Part shown: positions 8,645-18,017 of the stretch, in pieces | How positions within the stretch are numbered: position 1 is the first letter of the stretch | Layout: each line of letters starts with the position of its first letter | Origin: DASZZY01 sp036260395 | GTDB taxonomy: Bacteria > Actinomycetota > UBA4738 > CALAEC01 | Length of the DNA: 37,862 nucleotides | Direction of reading: 5' to 3' | Assembly: GCA_036260395.1 (NCBI GenBank) | Contig: DASZZY010000054.1 | Location: 1 to 37,862, forward strand | Translations under genes and position numbers: made by a program | The notes under the pieces: generated by a model | What the model saw: the letters and a program-made list of their open reading frames with translations, nothing else | Database searches by the model: none | What the model was told of the DNA's origin: nothing

Positions 8645-9879
8645 GGGCCGAGGTCATCGGCGTCGGCACCGAGATCCTCCTCGGCCAGATCGCCAACACG
8701 AACGCCCGGTGGATCTCCGAGCGCCTGGCGGAGATCGGCGTCGACGTCCTGCACCACCAGGTGGTGGGCGACAACGTGGGCCGCATCGCCGACACATTCC
8801 GCCTGGCGCTGTCCCGGGCCGAGGTCGTCATCGCCACCGGCGGACTGGGCCCGACCGGCGACGACGTCACACGCCAGGGCCTGGCCGGGGCGCTGAGCGT
8901 GCCGCTGGAGCGGCGCCCGGAGATCGAGGAGTACCTCCGCGAGAAGTTCCGGCGGCTGGGCCGCGAGATGCCGGAGTCGAACCTCGTCCAGGCCGACGTC
9001 CCCGCCGGCGCCCGGTACATCCTCCCGGAGCGCGGGACGGCCCCCGGCCTGGTCGCCGAGGCCGGCGGACGGCGCGTGTACGTGGTCCCCGGGGTCCCCG
9101 CCGAGATGCGGGAGATGATGGAGGGGACGATCCTCCCCGAGCTCCGGGAGCTGGCCGGCCGGCTGACCATCGTGTCGCGCCTGCTGCGGACGACCGGCGT
9201 CGCCGAGGCCAGGGTGGCCGAGCTGCTCGAGGACCTGTTCGAGGGATCGGTCAACCCCACGGTGGCCTATCTGGCGGGATCCGGCGAGGTCCGGGTCCGG
9301 CTGACCGCCAAGGCCGAGACGCCCGAGGCCGCGGCGGCCCTCATAGAGCCCGTCGAGGCTGAGGTCCGGGCTCGGCTCGGGGACGCCGTGTTCGGCGTGG
9401 GGGAGGAGGAGGTCCTCGAGCGGGTGGTCGGGCGGCTGCTCCGGGAGCGGGGGCTGACGCTGGCTTGCGCCGAGTCGCTTACGGGGGGAGGGCTCGCGGC
9501 CCGGATCACGTCGGTGCCCGGGGCGTCCGCGTACTTCCGCGGGTCGGCGGTGTGCTACGCGCCCGAGGCGAAGCGCGACCTGCTGGCGGTGCCGCAGGAG
9601 ATCGTGGACGGGTTCGGCACGGTCAGCGAGGAGTGCGCGCTGGCCATGGCCGCCGGCGCACGGAAGGCGTTCGGGGCCGACGTCGGGCTGGCCGCCACCG
9701 GGGTGGCGGGGCCCGACCCCCTGGAGGGCAAGCCGCCCGGGACGGTGTTCGTGGCGCTGGCCGCGGACGGGGCGGAGCAGGCCCGCGGCTTCCGGGCCCC
9801 CGGCGACCGGGAGCAGATCCGGCGGTGGGCGGAGCAGGCCGCCCTCGACCTCCTCCGGCGCCACCTGGCCGCCGGCTGA
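8641..9879 (+). CDS. cinA: Competence/damage-inducible protein CinA (MocF domain plus nicotinamide-nucleotide amidase)
   Basis: The 412-residue protein has both CinA halves. The N-terminal molybdopterin-binding-like domain (VIGVGTEILLGQIANTNAR at the start, ATGGLGPTGDD at about 75) carries ADP-ribose pyrophosphatase activity in studied members. The C-terminal PncC domain (LACAESLTGGGLAARIT at about 273, ATGVAGPDPLEGKPPGTVF at about 350) deamidates nicotinamide mononucleotide to nicotinate mononucleotide, recycling the by-product of NAD-dependent DNA ligase. The ATG overlaps the pgsA stop by 4 nt. In many bacteria cinA is co-transcribed with recA; here recA lies 6 kb away behind unrelated genes. 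Confidence 0.93.
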   Translation: MRAEVIGVGTEILLGQIANTNARWISERLAEIGVDVLHHQVVGDNVGRIADTFRLALSRAEVVIATGGLGPTGDDVTRQGLAGALSVPLERRPEIEEYLREKFRRLGREMPESNLVQADVPAGARYILPERGTAPGLVAEAGGRRVYVVPGVPAEMREMMEGTILPELRELAGRLTIVSRLLRTTGVAEARVAELLEDLFEGSVNPTVAYLAGSGEVRVRLTAKAETPEAAAALIEPVEAEVRARLGDAVFGVGEEEVLERVVGRLLRERGLTLACAESLTGGGLAARITSVPGASAYFRGSAVCYAPEAKRDLLAVPQEIVDGFGTVSEECALAMAAGARKAFGADVGLAATGVAGPDPLEGKPPGTVFVALAADGAEQARGFRAPGDREQIRRWAEQAALDLLRRHLAAG

Positions 9880-10475
9880 TGGGGCGCGACCGCTCGACGA
9901 GGCCCGGGGCCGAGGCCCTGCGGCTGTTCGCGGCCGTCGACCCGTCCGAGGAGGTCCTGGCCGCCGTGTCGGCCGCCGTGCAGCCCTGGCGCGAGCGGCT
10001 CCCCGAGGGCCGGTGGGTCCGCCCCGAGAACTGGCACGTCACGCTGAAGTTCCTGGGGCGGACGTACCCGCGACTGGTGCCCACCGTCCACGAGGCCTGC
10101 CGCGAGGCGGCCGCGTCGGTGGCCCGGTTCGACGTCTCGGTCGCCGGGATGGGGGTGTTCCCGGGGCCCTCCCGGGCGCGCGTCCTGTGGGTCGGCCTGG
10201 ACGATCCGGCCGGTGGCATGCCCGCGCTGGCCCGGGCGCTCGACGAGCAGCTGGCCGAGGAGTTCCCGCCCGAGAAGAGGGCCTTCACGGCGCACCTCAC
10301 CGTGGCCAGGTTCAACCCGCCGATCCCGTTCCGCGACCACGCCGACGACCTGGCGGCCACGGCCATCGAGGCCCCGCCGTTCGCGGTCGAGGAGCTCGTC
10401 CTGTACCGCAGCCACCTCTCGCCCCGCGGCGCCCGCTACGAGCCACTCGAGCGGTTCCCGCTGCTGGCCCGGTGA
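9879..10475 (+). CDS. thpR: RNA 2',3'-cyclic phosphodiesterase (2H/LigT family)
   Basis: The 198-residue member of the 2H phosphoesterase superfamily has both catalytic H-x-T motifs: HVTLKFLG at about residue 52 and HLTVARF at about residue 137. They sit in the usual LRLFAAVDP... to ...LVLYRSHLSP framework. The family hydrolyses 2',3'-cyclic phosphates on RNA ends to 2'-phosphates and can ligate tRNA halves in vitro. ATG shares one base with the cinA stop (TGATG), so it is the last gene of the RodZ-like/pgsA/cinA operon. It converges with the kal-like gene with a single base between stops. Confidence 0.92.
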   Translation: MGRDRSTRPGAEALRLFAAVDPSEEVLAAVSAAVQPWRERLPEGRWVRPENWHVTLKFLGRTYPRLVPTVHEACREAAASVARFDVSVAGMGVFPGPSRARVLWVGLDDPAGGMPALARALDEQLAEEFPPEKRAFTAHLTVARFNPPIPFRDHADDLAATAIEAPPFAVEELVLYRSHLSPRGARYEPLERFPLLAR

Positions 10476-10476
10476 G

Positions 10477-10866
10477 TCAGCCGTCGGCGGGCCGGGCCTT
10501 CTCCGAGGGGACCACGGTGGTGCCGATGGCCCGGGCGACCAGCACGGGCTCCGGCAGCATCTCGGCGTCGGAGTCGCCGCGCGCGGCGATGACCTTCCAG
10601 GCCTCGAACTCGCATGTCCGCGACCGGCGTCCCACCCGGACGATGCGGCCGCGTGCCTCGATGAAGTCGCCCGCGTGGACGGGCGCCTTGAACTCCACGA
10701 CCTCGTAGCCCGCGAGCAGTCCCTCGTCGGCGTCGTGGCGGATCGTGATCTCGGTGGCCAGGTCGCCGAACAGCTTCATCATCGTGGCGCCGGCCACGAG
10801 GTTGCCGCCGTAGTGCGCGTCCTCGGAGCCCATCCGCACCCGGATCGTGATCCAGTCCTCGGTCAT
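10477..10866 (-). CDS. kal: Hotdog-fold protein, 3-aminobutyryl-CoA ammonia-lyase (Kal)-like
   Basis: The 129-residue single hotdog domain contains MGSEDAHYGGNLVAGATMM (about residues 11-29), GLLAGYEVVEFKAPVHAGDF (about 50-69) and FEAWKVIAA. These segments match what I recall of Kal, the lyase of lysine fermentation that removes ammonia from L-3-aminobutyryl-CoA to give crotonyl-CoA. Related proteins act on beta-alanyl-CoA, and many are annotated only as thioesterase-like, so substrate is inference. The ATG is preceded by GGGGAGGG and overlaps the stop of the acyl-CoA synthetase gene (ATGA), so the two are surely translated together. No other lysine-fermentation genes are in the window. Confidence 0.65.
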   Translation of the reverse strand: MTEDWITIRVRMGSEDAHYGGNLVAGATMMKLFGDLATEITIRHDADEGLLAGYEVVEFKAPVHAGDFIEARGRIVRVGRRSRTCEFEAWKVIAARGDSDAEMLPEPVLVARAIGTTVVPSEKARPADG

Positions 10867-12923
10867 CGTCCCTCCCCTCGGGGCACCACCAGCGCGTCCA
10901 CCGCCACGACGTCGTCGCCATCGATCATCAGCGGGTTCACCTCCACGGTCGCGATCGCGTCGCGGCACGCGTCGACCACCGCGATGAGCCTGAGGACGGC
11001 CTCGACGACCCGGTCCACAGGAAACCTCCGGCCGCGGGCCCCCTCGAGCAGCAGATGGCCCCAGGCGGCGTCCTCCAGCGCCCGACGCACGGCGGCGACG
11101 GAACCGGGGCCGGCGATCGCCAGGGCCGATCCGAGGGCCTCGGTCCAGGCCCCGCCCAACCCCACGAGCCCGCACGGCCCGAACTGGGGGTCGTCGAAGG
11201 CCCCCACGATGAGCTCGACTTCGCCCCGGCGCTCCTCCGCGACGAGGACTCGCGGTCCCAGCATGAGCAGCTCCGCGGCGGCGGCGCGGACGTCGTCCTC
11301 GCTCCGGAGCCCGAGCCGGACGCCGCCGGCCTCGGTCTTGTGCGCGATGCCCGGCCCGGACACCTTGGCCACGACCGGGAAGCCGATCTCGGTGGCCGCC
11401 GCAGCGGCCGCATCGGCGGAGCCGCCCTCGCGTTCCCGGGTGACCGGGATGCCGGCGGCGGCGAGCAGCTCCTTGGCGGCGTGCTCCGACCACGCCTCGG
11501 TGTCGCGGGCCAGCCGCCGCACGGCCCCCGCGTCGATGGAAGGGCGCTCTCCATCGTGCGGACGGCCGCCCGCCCGGGCCAGCCGCGCCAGCGCCCGGAG
11601 CGTCCGCTCCGCCCCCCGGGCGACCGGGATCCGCCGCTCCCAGCACGCCCGGAGGATCGCCGGATCGGCGCTGTCGCCGCCGTAGGACATGAGGACCACC
11701 GCACCGGGCTCGTCGACGGCCTCGACCCCCGCGCGGACGAAGGCCCGCTCCGGCTCACCGCGGGCCAGGTGCTTGTCGACGCCGAACACCACGAGGTGCG
11801 GCTCGGCGCGCACCACCAGGCGCAGCCCGTCGCGGTAGTCTGCCTCGGGATCGCCGAGGGCCCACAGGTCGACGGGGTTCTGGACCGGATCGAGCGAGGG
11901 AAAGCGGTCGGCGAGCGCACGCCGGGTCTCCTCGGCCAACCCCGGCAGCTCAGCGCCGGCCTCCTCCGCCAGGTCTGCGAACAGGTTCGCCTGCCCGCCC
12001 GAGTCGCCGACGTAGATCACCCGCCCGGGGTCCCGTCGCAGCCCCTTCCCGAGGAGCTCCAGCGTGAGCTCGAGCTCGTCGACGTCCCGGACCTCGATGG
12101 CGCCGGCGTCGCGGAGCACGGCCGAGAACACCCGGCCGTCGCCCGCCAGGGCTCCGGTGTGGGACACCGTCCCCGCGCGCGCCACGTCGGACGACCCGAC
12201 CTTGAGCGCCACCACGCGTTTCCCGGCCTCCGCCGCCGCCGCCAGCGCCTCGCGGAACGCATCCGGACGGCGAACGCCCTCGACGAACAGCCCAATGGTC
12301 CGGGTCCGCTCGTCGCGGACCAGGAACTCGATGGCCGCCGACATGTCGACCGACACCTCGTTGCCCACGGACAGCACGCCCGAGAGGCCGACGCGCCAGG
12401 GCATCGACGTGAACAGTTCGCACACCGAGCCGGAGTGGGAGACCAGGCCGACGGCGCCCGGCTGGAGGTCCGGATCGAGCGTGCCGACGTAGGGAACCAC
12501 GGCGTCGTGGAGCGAGGCCAGGCCCATGCAGTTCGGCCCGATGACCGTCAGGCCGGCCTCCGCGGCGATCCGCCGGAGCTCGTCCTCGACGGCGCGGCCC
12601 CCCTCGTTGGCGCCGGCGCCCGGGATGATTGCGCCCCGGACGCCGGCCTCCGCGGCGGCGCGCAACGCGTCTGGCAGGCGCCGGGCGCCGACCGCCAGCA
12701 GCGCGAGGTCGACCGGCTCGTCGTACGAGGGAAGCACCTCCAGGCCGTCCACCGGCTGCCCCGAGGGGTGGATGCCGATCACCCGGCCGCCGTAGCCCCA
12801 TCGGCGGAGGTTCTCCAGCGCGATCCGCACGATGAGGTTCCGCTCCGAGGCCCCCACCAGCGCGATCGACCGCGCGCCCATAAGCGGACTCAGCCGATCG
12901 GCGTCGGCCACGACGTCGGTCAC
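10863..12923 (-). CDS. ADP-forming acyl-CoA (acetyl-CoA) synthetase, fused alpha-beta chain
   Basis: The 686-residue protein carries, in order, a CoA-binding Rossmann domain (ARSIALVGASERN at about 18), succinyl-CoA-ligase-like domains (VGLVSHSGSVCELF at about 150, then SHTGALAGDGRVF at about 255, where the family's phosphorylated histidine lies) and a C-terminal ATP-grasp domain (AAKELLAAAGIPVT at about 480, VVAKVSGPGIAHKTEAGGV at about 515). This is the NDP-forming acetate-CoA ligase architecture, reversibly converting acyl-CoA, ADP and Pi to acid, CoA and ATP. Acyl specificity is unknown. GTG 12923 is chosen because it leaves the CoA-binding domain complete; a weak GGAG lies about 12 bp upstream, and an ATG at residue 15 is the alternative. 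It is followed by the overlapping Kal-like gene. Confidence 0.88.
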   Translation of the reverse strand: MTDVVADADRLSPLMGARSIALVGASERNLIVRIALENLRRWGYGGRVIGIHPSGQPVDGLEVLPSYDEPVDLALLAVGARRLPDALRAAAEAGVRGAIIPGAGANEGGRAVEDELRRIAAEAGLTVIGPNCMGLASLHDAVVPYVGTLDPDLQPGAVGLVSHSGSVCELFTSMPWRVGLSGVLSVGNEVSVDMSAAIEFLVRDERTRTIGLFVEGVRRPDAFREALAAAAEAGKRVVALKVGSSDVARAGTVSHTGALAGDGRVFSAVLRDAGAIEVRDVDELELTLELLGKGLRRDPGRVIYVGDSGGQANLFADLAEEAGAELPGLAEETRRALADRFPSLDPVQNPVDLWALGDPEADYRDGLRLVVRAEPHLVVFGVDKHLARGEPERAFVRAGVEAVDEPGAVVLMSYGGDSADPAILRACWERRIPVARGAERTLRALARLARAGGRPHDGERPSIDAGAVRRLARDTEAWSEHAAKELLAAAGIPVTREREGGSADAAAAAATEIGFPVVAKVSGPGIAHKTEAGGVRLGLRSEDDVRAAAAELLMLGPRVLVAEERRGEVELIVGAFDDPQFGPCGLVGLGGAWTEALGSALAIAGPGSVAAVRRALEDAAWGHLLLEGARGRRFPVDRVVEAVLRLIAVVDACRDAIATVEVNPLMIDGDDVVAVDALVVPRGEGR

Positions 12924-12976
12924 GGCGGCCAGTCTCCGGCCTCGTCCCGGGCGCGTCAAAGCCGCTCCCGCGCGCG

Positions 12977-12982
12977 TAGACT
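12977..12982 (+). promoter_or_regulatory. -10 element for leaderless amine oxidase transcript
   Basis: TAGACT ends 7 nt before the ATG at 12990 and no ribosome-binding site is present. This is the classic actinobacterial leaderless layout, with transcription starting on the A of the start codon. Confidence 0.55.
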
Positions 12983-12989
12983 GCCCGCC

Positions 12990-14474
12990 ATGTCCGAGGG
13001 GGAGGGGGCGCCGCCGGAGGAACCGCAGCGTCCGGTCACCGCCGCATCGACGCCGATCTCCCCGGTCCGGGTCCCGGACGAGGTCGTGGCCACGGCGGCC
13101 GCCGGGCTCCCGCGACGGTCGCCGGAGCAGAAGCGGGTCATCGTGATCGGCGCCGGGGTGGCCGGCCTCGTCGCGGCCTACGAGCTCAAGCGCCAGGGCC
13201 ACCGGCCGCTGGTGCTCGAGGCCCAGAACCGGGTCGGCGGCCGGATCCACACGCTCCGCGGGTTCGCCCCCGGGCTGTACGCGGAGGCGGGCGCCATGCG
13301 GATCCCCCGGACCCACGACCTGACGCTGGCGTACTGCCGGGAGTTCGGGCTGGAGCTGCGGCCGTTCGTCATGAGCAACCCCAACGGCCTCGTGTACATC
13401 GGCGGCCAGCGCATGACGATGCGGGAGGCGAACCTCGAGCCCGCCCGGTTGCCCTACGAGCTCGAGGAGCGGGAGCGCGGGCGCTCGGCCGACGACCTGT
13501 GGCAGGAGGCCATCGCCGACATCCGCGAGCTGCTGGAGCGCGAAGGGGACGCGGCGTGGGAGGCCATCGCCGCCGAGTACGACCGGTACTCGCTCTACGA
13601 GTTCCTCCGGGCCCGCGGGTTCTCCGAGGCGGCCATCGAGTACTTCGCGGTGATGGCGTTCCTGGAGTCGGACCTCCACAACGCCGTCCTGGAGGTCCTC
13701 CGCGAGGACCTCGGCGGCGCGTATGTGGACATGCAGGAGATCGCCGGGGGGACCGACCTCCTGCCGACCGCGTTCTACGAGCGGCTGCGCGATGAGGTGC
13801 GGTTCGGCGCCGAGGTCCACGCCGTCGAGCAGGACGAGGGTTCCGTGACCGTTCACTTCAAGACCGAGTCGGGCCGGTGGTCCGAGACGGCGGACTACGC
13901 GGTGTGCGCGGTGCCGTTCCCCGTCCTCCGGACGATCGAGGCCCGGTTCTCTCACGAGAAGCACCGGGCCATCCGCCAGCTCAACTACGCGGCCTCGACG
14001 AAGGTGCTGTTCCAGGTGCGGCGGCGGTTCTGGGAGTCGGAGGACGGCATCCTCGGCGGCGCGACAGTGACCGACCTCCCGATCCGCCGGATGAACTACC
14101 CCACGCCCGATCCGACGACCGACCGCGGCATGCTCTTGGCCAGCTACACCTGGAGCCAGGACGCGCTCCAGTGGGGGGCCATGGACCCCGAGACGCGGCT
14201 CGAGGAGGCGCTCCAGGACGTCTCGCGGATCCACCCCTCGGTTCGCGAGCACTACGAGGTGGGGGCGTCCCACGCCTGGTACGGCGACCGGTACGCTCGG
14301 GGGGCGTTCGCCCTGTTCGCCCCGGAGCAGCAGACCCTGCTCCAGGAGGACATCGTCCGGCCGGAGGGCCGGGTGTACTTCGCCGGCGAGCACTGCTCGC
14401 TGTGGCACGCGTGGATCCAGGGCTCGCTGGAATCCGGGATCCGCGCCGCCCGGGAGATCGACGAGGCGCCCTGA
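12990..14474 (+). CDS. Flavin-containing amine oxidase (monoamine/L-amino-acid oxidase family)
   Basis: The 494-residue protein has a disordered N-terminal 45 residues, then the FAD-binding dinucleotide motif VIVIGAGVAGLVAAYELKRQ (about 50-69), the family motif VGGRIHTLRGF (about 82) and an AEAGAMRIP stretch. The C-terminal flavin contact is GRVYFAGEHCSLWHAWIQGS (about 463-482). Members oxidise primary amines or L-amino acids to imines with release of hydrogen peroxide. The sequence does not fix the substrate. There is no signal peptide, so it is probably cytoplasmic. It is divergent from the ADP-forming acyl-CoA synthetase, and a shared role in amine or amino-acid catabolism is possible but unproven. 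It ends 9 bp from the convergent DUF2207-type gene. Confidence 0.88.
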   Translation: MSEGEGAPPEEPQRPVTAASTPISPVRVPDEVVATAAAGLPRRSPEQKRVIVIGAGVAGLVAAYELKRQGHRPLVLEAQNRVGGRIHTLRGFAPGLYAEAGAMRIPRTHDLTLAYCREFGLELRPFVMSNPNGLVYIGGQRMTMREANLEPARLPYELEERERGRSADDLWQEAIADIRELLEREGDAAWEAIAAEYDRYSLYEFLRARGFSEAAIEYFAVMAFLESDLHNAVLEVLREDLGGAYVDMQEIAGGTDLLPTAFYERLRDEVRFGAEVHAVEQDEGSVTVHFKTESGRWSETADYAVCAVPFPVLRTIEARFSHEKHRAIRQLNYAASTKVLFQVRRRFWESEDGILGGATVTDLPIRRMNYPTPDPTTDRGMLLASYTWSQDALQWGAMDPETRLEEALQDVSRIHPSVREHYEVGASHAWYGDRYARGAFALFAPEQQTLLQEDIVRPEGRVYFAGEHCSLWHAWIQGSLESGIRAAREIDEAP

Positions 14475-14483
14475 CCCGGAGCG

Positions 14484-15947
14484 CTAGGAGCCCGGGCGCA
14501 GCGACCGGACGTAGCCGAGGTTCGGCGTGACCTCGGCCGTGGCCCGGCGCTGCTCGACGAGGCCGGCCTCGCGGTAGACGGCCGGGCGGACGCGGAAGGC
14601 CCGGATGCGGCCCGAGCGGCCGTCGTCGATTGCCACGTAGCAGCGGTGCTCCGACTCGCCGCTGCGGTACCGCCGGAGGCGCAGGACGACGCCGGTCACC
14701 CGACGGGCCGCGGCGAGGTCGCCGGCGGCGCGGACGAGCGTGATCGCGGCGAGCAGTCCGGCGACGCCGGGGACCGCCACGAACGCCAGCCCGATGGGCG
14801 CGAAGGGATCGTCGGAGAGCCCCACCGGCAGCCCGGTCCGGAGGAACGTCGACAGGAACACGGCGGCGAACGTCCCCACGGCCACCGAGGTCCCGAGGGC
14901 GGCCCACGGGTTCATCCCCCAGGCGGGCGGCCACCATCTCGGGTAGCGGACCTCGACCTGCCGCCACTGTCCGGACGCCGCCGTCCACGCCCGGCGGTCG
15001 TCGTCGGCTCCCATGGGGATCGAGCGGACGGCCTCCGCCGCAACGCCGAGCGCCGCCCCGTAGGAGAGGTACCGCTCCCAGATCACCACCGCGCTCGGCG
15101 GAAGGTCGGCGAACGCCCCCTGGCGCAGGTATCGGCGGACGCCGAGCCACGCGGCCGCCGCGACCGAGCCGGCCTGCGTGTCGCGCTGGCGCCCGCCGGC
15201 CCTGGCGCCGGACAGCATCGTGGCCGTCACCAGGAGCGCGGCGAGCCCCGCCCCCGCGTGGCGGAACCCCAGCGCCAGCAGGGCCGCCGGCACGAGCGCC
15301 GCCGACCCCAGCGTCCGGAGCACGCCCGCGTCCCACAGGTCCCGGGACAGCCCCCGGCCCTTGGCCTCGGCGACCACCTCCCGCTGGAACGAGCGCCACC
15401 AGGAGGCCGCGCGATCGCCGGGCCCCGTCGTCAGCGCCCCGGCCGGCACCACGCCGCCGTGGGCCCGGGCGCGGAGCAGCTCGAGGACCCGCGCCTCGTA
15501 CGGGGCCACGTCCTCGTCCGTCCCGGGCCGGACGCGGACGTCGTAGCCACCGGTCGCCGACCGGTCGATCGCGACGATCCGCCGGGCCGCCAGGTCGAGC
15601 AGCGTGGCCGGCACCGCGTCGCGCGTGGGGCGGAAGTCGTTCACGAGCATGTTCGCCAGCGCGGGCGGCTCCGCGCGGAGGTCCGCGGTCGGCGCGCCCG
15701 GCTCGGGCGTCCTGGGCTGGCGGATCGCTCGCACGGCCCCGAACGCGCCCAGCCACGCCGCCGCCGCGGCCGATCCGGAGATGAGCAGCGCGTTCCTCGA
15801 CGTCCGGACGGCCACGATGCGGTCCAGCCGGTCCAGCGCCCACTCGAGGCCGTAGCCGATCACGACCAGCACGATGCCGAGGGAGGCGACGGCCACCAGC
15901 GCGAGCAGACAGCCGGACGCCGGGGACCGGCGGGTTCCCGGCGACAT
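14484..15947 (-). CDS. DUF2207-type multi-pass membrane protein
   Basis: The 487-residue protein has two N-terminal membrane helices (about 12-32 and 52-70), a cytoplasmic stretch, a hydrophobic hairpin near 215-245, and two more helices near 335-360 and 370-390. The segment VIWERYLSYGAALGVAAEAV (about 285-304) is the recognisable signature of the DUF2207 C-terminal half. The usual N-terminal extracytoplasmic beta domain of that family is absent or reduced. The C-terminal 70 residues look like a small soluble domain (RCYVAIDDGRSGRIRAFRV). Function is unknown. The ATG has GGAGAGGA about 11 bp upstream. It is divergent from recA, whose regulatory region starts about 80 bp away. Confidence 0.7.
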   Translation of the reverse strand: MSPGTRRSPASGCLLALVAVASLGIVLVVIGYGLEWALDRLDRIVAVRTSRNALLISGSAAAAAWLGAFGAVRAIRQPRTPEPGAPTADLRAEPPALANMLVNDFRPTRDAVPATLLDLAARRIVAIDRSATGGYDVRVRPGTDEDVAPYEARVLELLRARAHGGVVPAGALTTGPGDRAASWWRSFQREVVAEAKGRGLSRDLWDAGVLRTLGSAALVPAALLALGFRHAGAGLAALLVTATMLSGARAGGRQRDTQAGSVAAAAWLGVRRYLRQGAFADLPPSAVVIWERYLSYGAALGVAAEAVRSIPMGADDDRRAWTAASGQWRQVEVRYPRWWPPAWGMNPWAALGTSVAVGTFAAVFLSTFLRTGLPVGLSDDPFAPIGLAFVAVPGVAGLLAAITLVRAAGDLAAARRVTGVVLRLRRYRSGESEHRCYVAIDDGRSGRIRAFRVRPAVYREAGLVEQRRATAEVTPNLGYVRSLRPGS

Positions 15948-16024
15948 CCTGAAGCGGGTCCTCTCCGTGGCTCTCTCCCGCGGCCATGATTCGGCGGCCC
16001 CGCCGGCGCGTCAACCGCGCATGG

Positions 16025-16053
16025 TTGACTCCGAACACCTGTTCGACTAGCGT
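16025..16053 (+). promoter_or_regulatory. recA upstream promoter (LexA-controlled)
   Basis: TTGACT at 16025-16030 and TAGCGT at 16048-16053 are separated by exactly 17 bp. The spacer is filled by an SOS box, so bound LexA would block RNA polymerase. The predicted start lies near 16060, about 100 nt before the recA GTG. Confidence 0.75.
16032..16045. promoter_or_regulatory. LexA-binding SOS box of recA
   Basis: CGAACACCTGTTCG is a full match to CGAAC-N4-GTTCG and sits between the -35 and -10 elements of the upstream recA promoter. Confidence 0.93.
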
Positions 16054-16109
16054 CGGGGCCATCTTGTGGCCTGGCCATCTTGCAGCGGGGAATGACACGG
16101 GTGTAAGTT

Positions 16110-16132
16110 CTGTCAGAGGGTCGCGGTAGCGT
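16110..16132 (+). promoter_or_regulatory. recA downstream promoter, RecA-NDp/PafBC type
   Basis: CTGTCAGAG (16110-16118), an 8-bp spacer and TAGCGT (16127-16132) match the mycobacterial RecA-NDp promoter pattern TTGTCRGTG-N8-TANNNT with two mismatches in the first block and exact spacing. In mycobacteria this motif serves LexA-independent, PafBC-dependent damage induction. Transcription would begin near 16139, just ahead of the ribosome-binding site GAGGAGGT. Confidence 0.7.
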
Positions 16133-16161
16133 CGCCCCGCTGCCGCACGAGGAGGTAGGGC

Positions 16162-17229
<1,068 letters not shown>

Positions 17230-17238
17230 GGGGGAGCG

Positions 17239-17715
17239 TTGGCGGAGGAGCCACGGACGCCCGTCAAGGACCGGGCCCTGCGGCTCCTCGCCGTCCGGGC
17301 CCGGAGCCGCGAGGAGCTCCACCGCCGCCTCGTCCGGGCCGGGTACCCCGAGGCCGACGTCGAGGCCGCGCTCGACGACCTGGGGGACGTCGGCCTGGTC
17401 GACGACGAGCGGTTCGCCCGGGAGGTGGCGTCCCGGGAGATCGGCCGCCGCCTGGCCGGCGATCGCGGCGCGGTGGGGGCGCTGCGCCGCGCCGGGATCG
17501 ACCGCGAGACGGCCGAGCGGGCCGTGGGCGAGGCCGGTGGCGGGGACGAGGAGTCCCGGGCCGAGCGACTGGCCCGGGCCAGGGCGGGGCGGTTCACCGA
17601 CCTCGACCGGGAGCGGGCGTACCGCCGGCTGGCGGGGTACCTCCAGCGCCGCGGCTACCACCCCGGCGTGGTCCACGCGGTCTGCCGTCGGGTGCTCGGG
17701 GAGGACGAGCCGTGA
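17239..17715 (+). CDS. recX: RecA regulator RecX
   Basis: The 158-residue three-helix-repeat protein caps and limits RecA filaments. Its repeats begin KDRALRLLAVRARSREEL (about 10-27) and LDDLGDVGLVDDERFAREV, with the last repeat YRRLAGYLQRRGYHPGVVHA near the C-terminus. The start is TTG preceded by GGGGGGAG, 9 bp after recA, which may keep expression well below RecA. The stop overlaps the GTG of the next gene (GTGA). Confidence 0.9.
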   Translation: MAEEPRTPVKDRALRLLAVRARSREELHRRLVRAGYPEADVEAALDDLGDVGLVDDERFAREVASREIGRRLAGDRGAVGALRRAGIDRETAERAVGEAGGGDEESRAERLARARAGRFTDLDRERAYRRLAGYLQRRGYHPGVVHAVCRRVLGEDEP

Positions 17716-18005
17716 AGCAGGCCAGCGATCGGTACCTGCGCGACCTCGCCGAGCGGTGGCGCCGGTCCGGCGGAGAGCCGAGGCGGGACATGATCGAGGA
17801 CCTGTTCCGCGAGGTCCTGGTGGCGCTCGGCCCGTTCACCGCGGAGGAGATGGACGTGTTCTGCCGCGGCGTCACGGTCTCGGGGCTGGCGACCGTGATG
17901 GCCAGCCTCTCCCGGCCCTTCGAGGACCCCCACGACGCCCTCACGTTCGTCCAGCTCCTGGCCTGCCGGGCTGCGCTCGAGGCGGAGAACGCCCGGCGGG
18001 CCTGA
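17712..18005 (+). CDS. Small helical protein of unknown function, coupled to recX
   Basis: The GTG overlaps the recX stop by 4 nt, so translation is coupled and the gene belongs to the recA-recX operon. The 97-residue product is charged and probably all-helical: SDRYLRDLAERWRRSGGEPR, MIEDLFREVLVALGPFTAEE, then VFCRGVTVSGLATVMASLSR and a C-terminal helix. It has one central Cys and another near the end. No membrane segment, signal peptide or catalytic motif is evident, and I do not recognise the family. Third-position G/C preference matches its neighbours, which supports it being real. A role linked to RecA/RecX is inference from position only. Confidence 0.65.
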   Translation: MKQASDRYLRDLAERWRRSGGEPRRDMIEDLFREVLVALGPFTAEEMDVFCRGVTVSGLATVMASLSRPFEDPHDALTFVQLLACRAALEAENARRA

Positions 18006-18017
18006 GGCCCAACGCTG

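Noticed and set aside
12411..12422. GAACAGTTC inside the acyl-CoA synthetase gene as an SOS box
   Set aside because: Spacing between half-sites is wrong (one central base instead of four) and it is internal to a coding sequence.
10863..14408. Very long minus-strand open frame extending antisense through the amine oxidase
   Set aside because: Only the part below 12923 has recognisable domains; the rest is the mirror of a well-supported flavin oxidase and has low-complexity Arg/Pro/Gly-rich composition.
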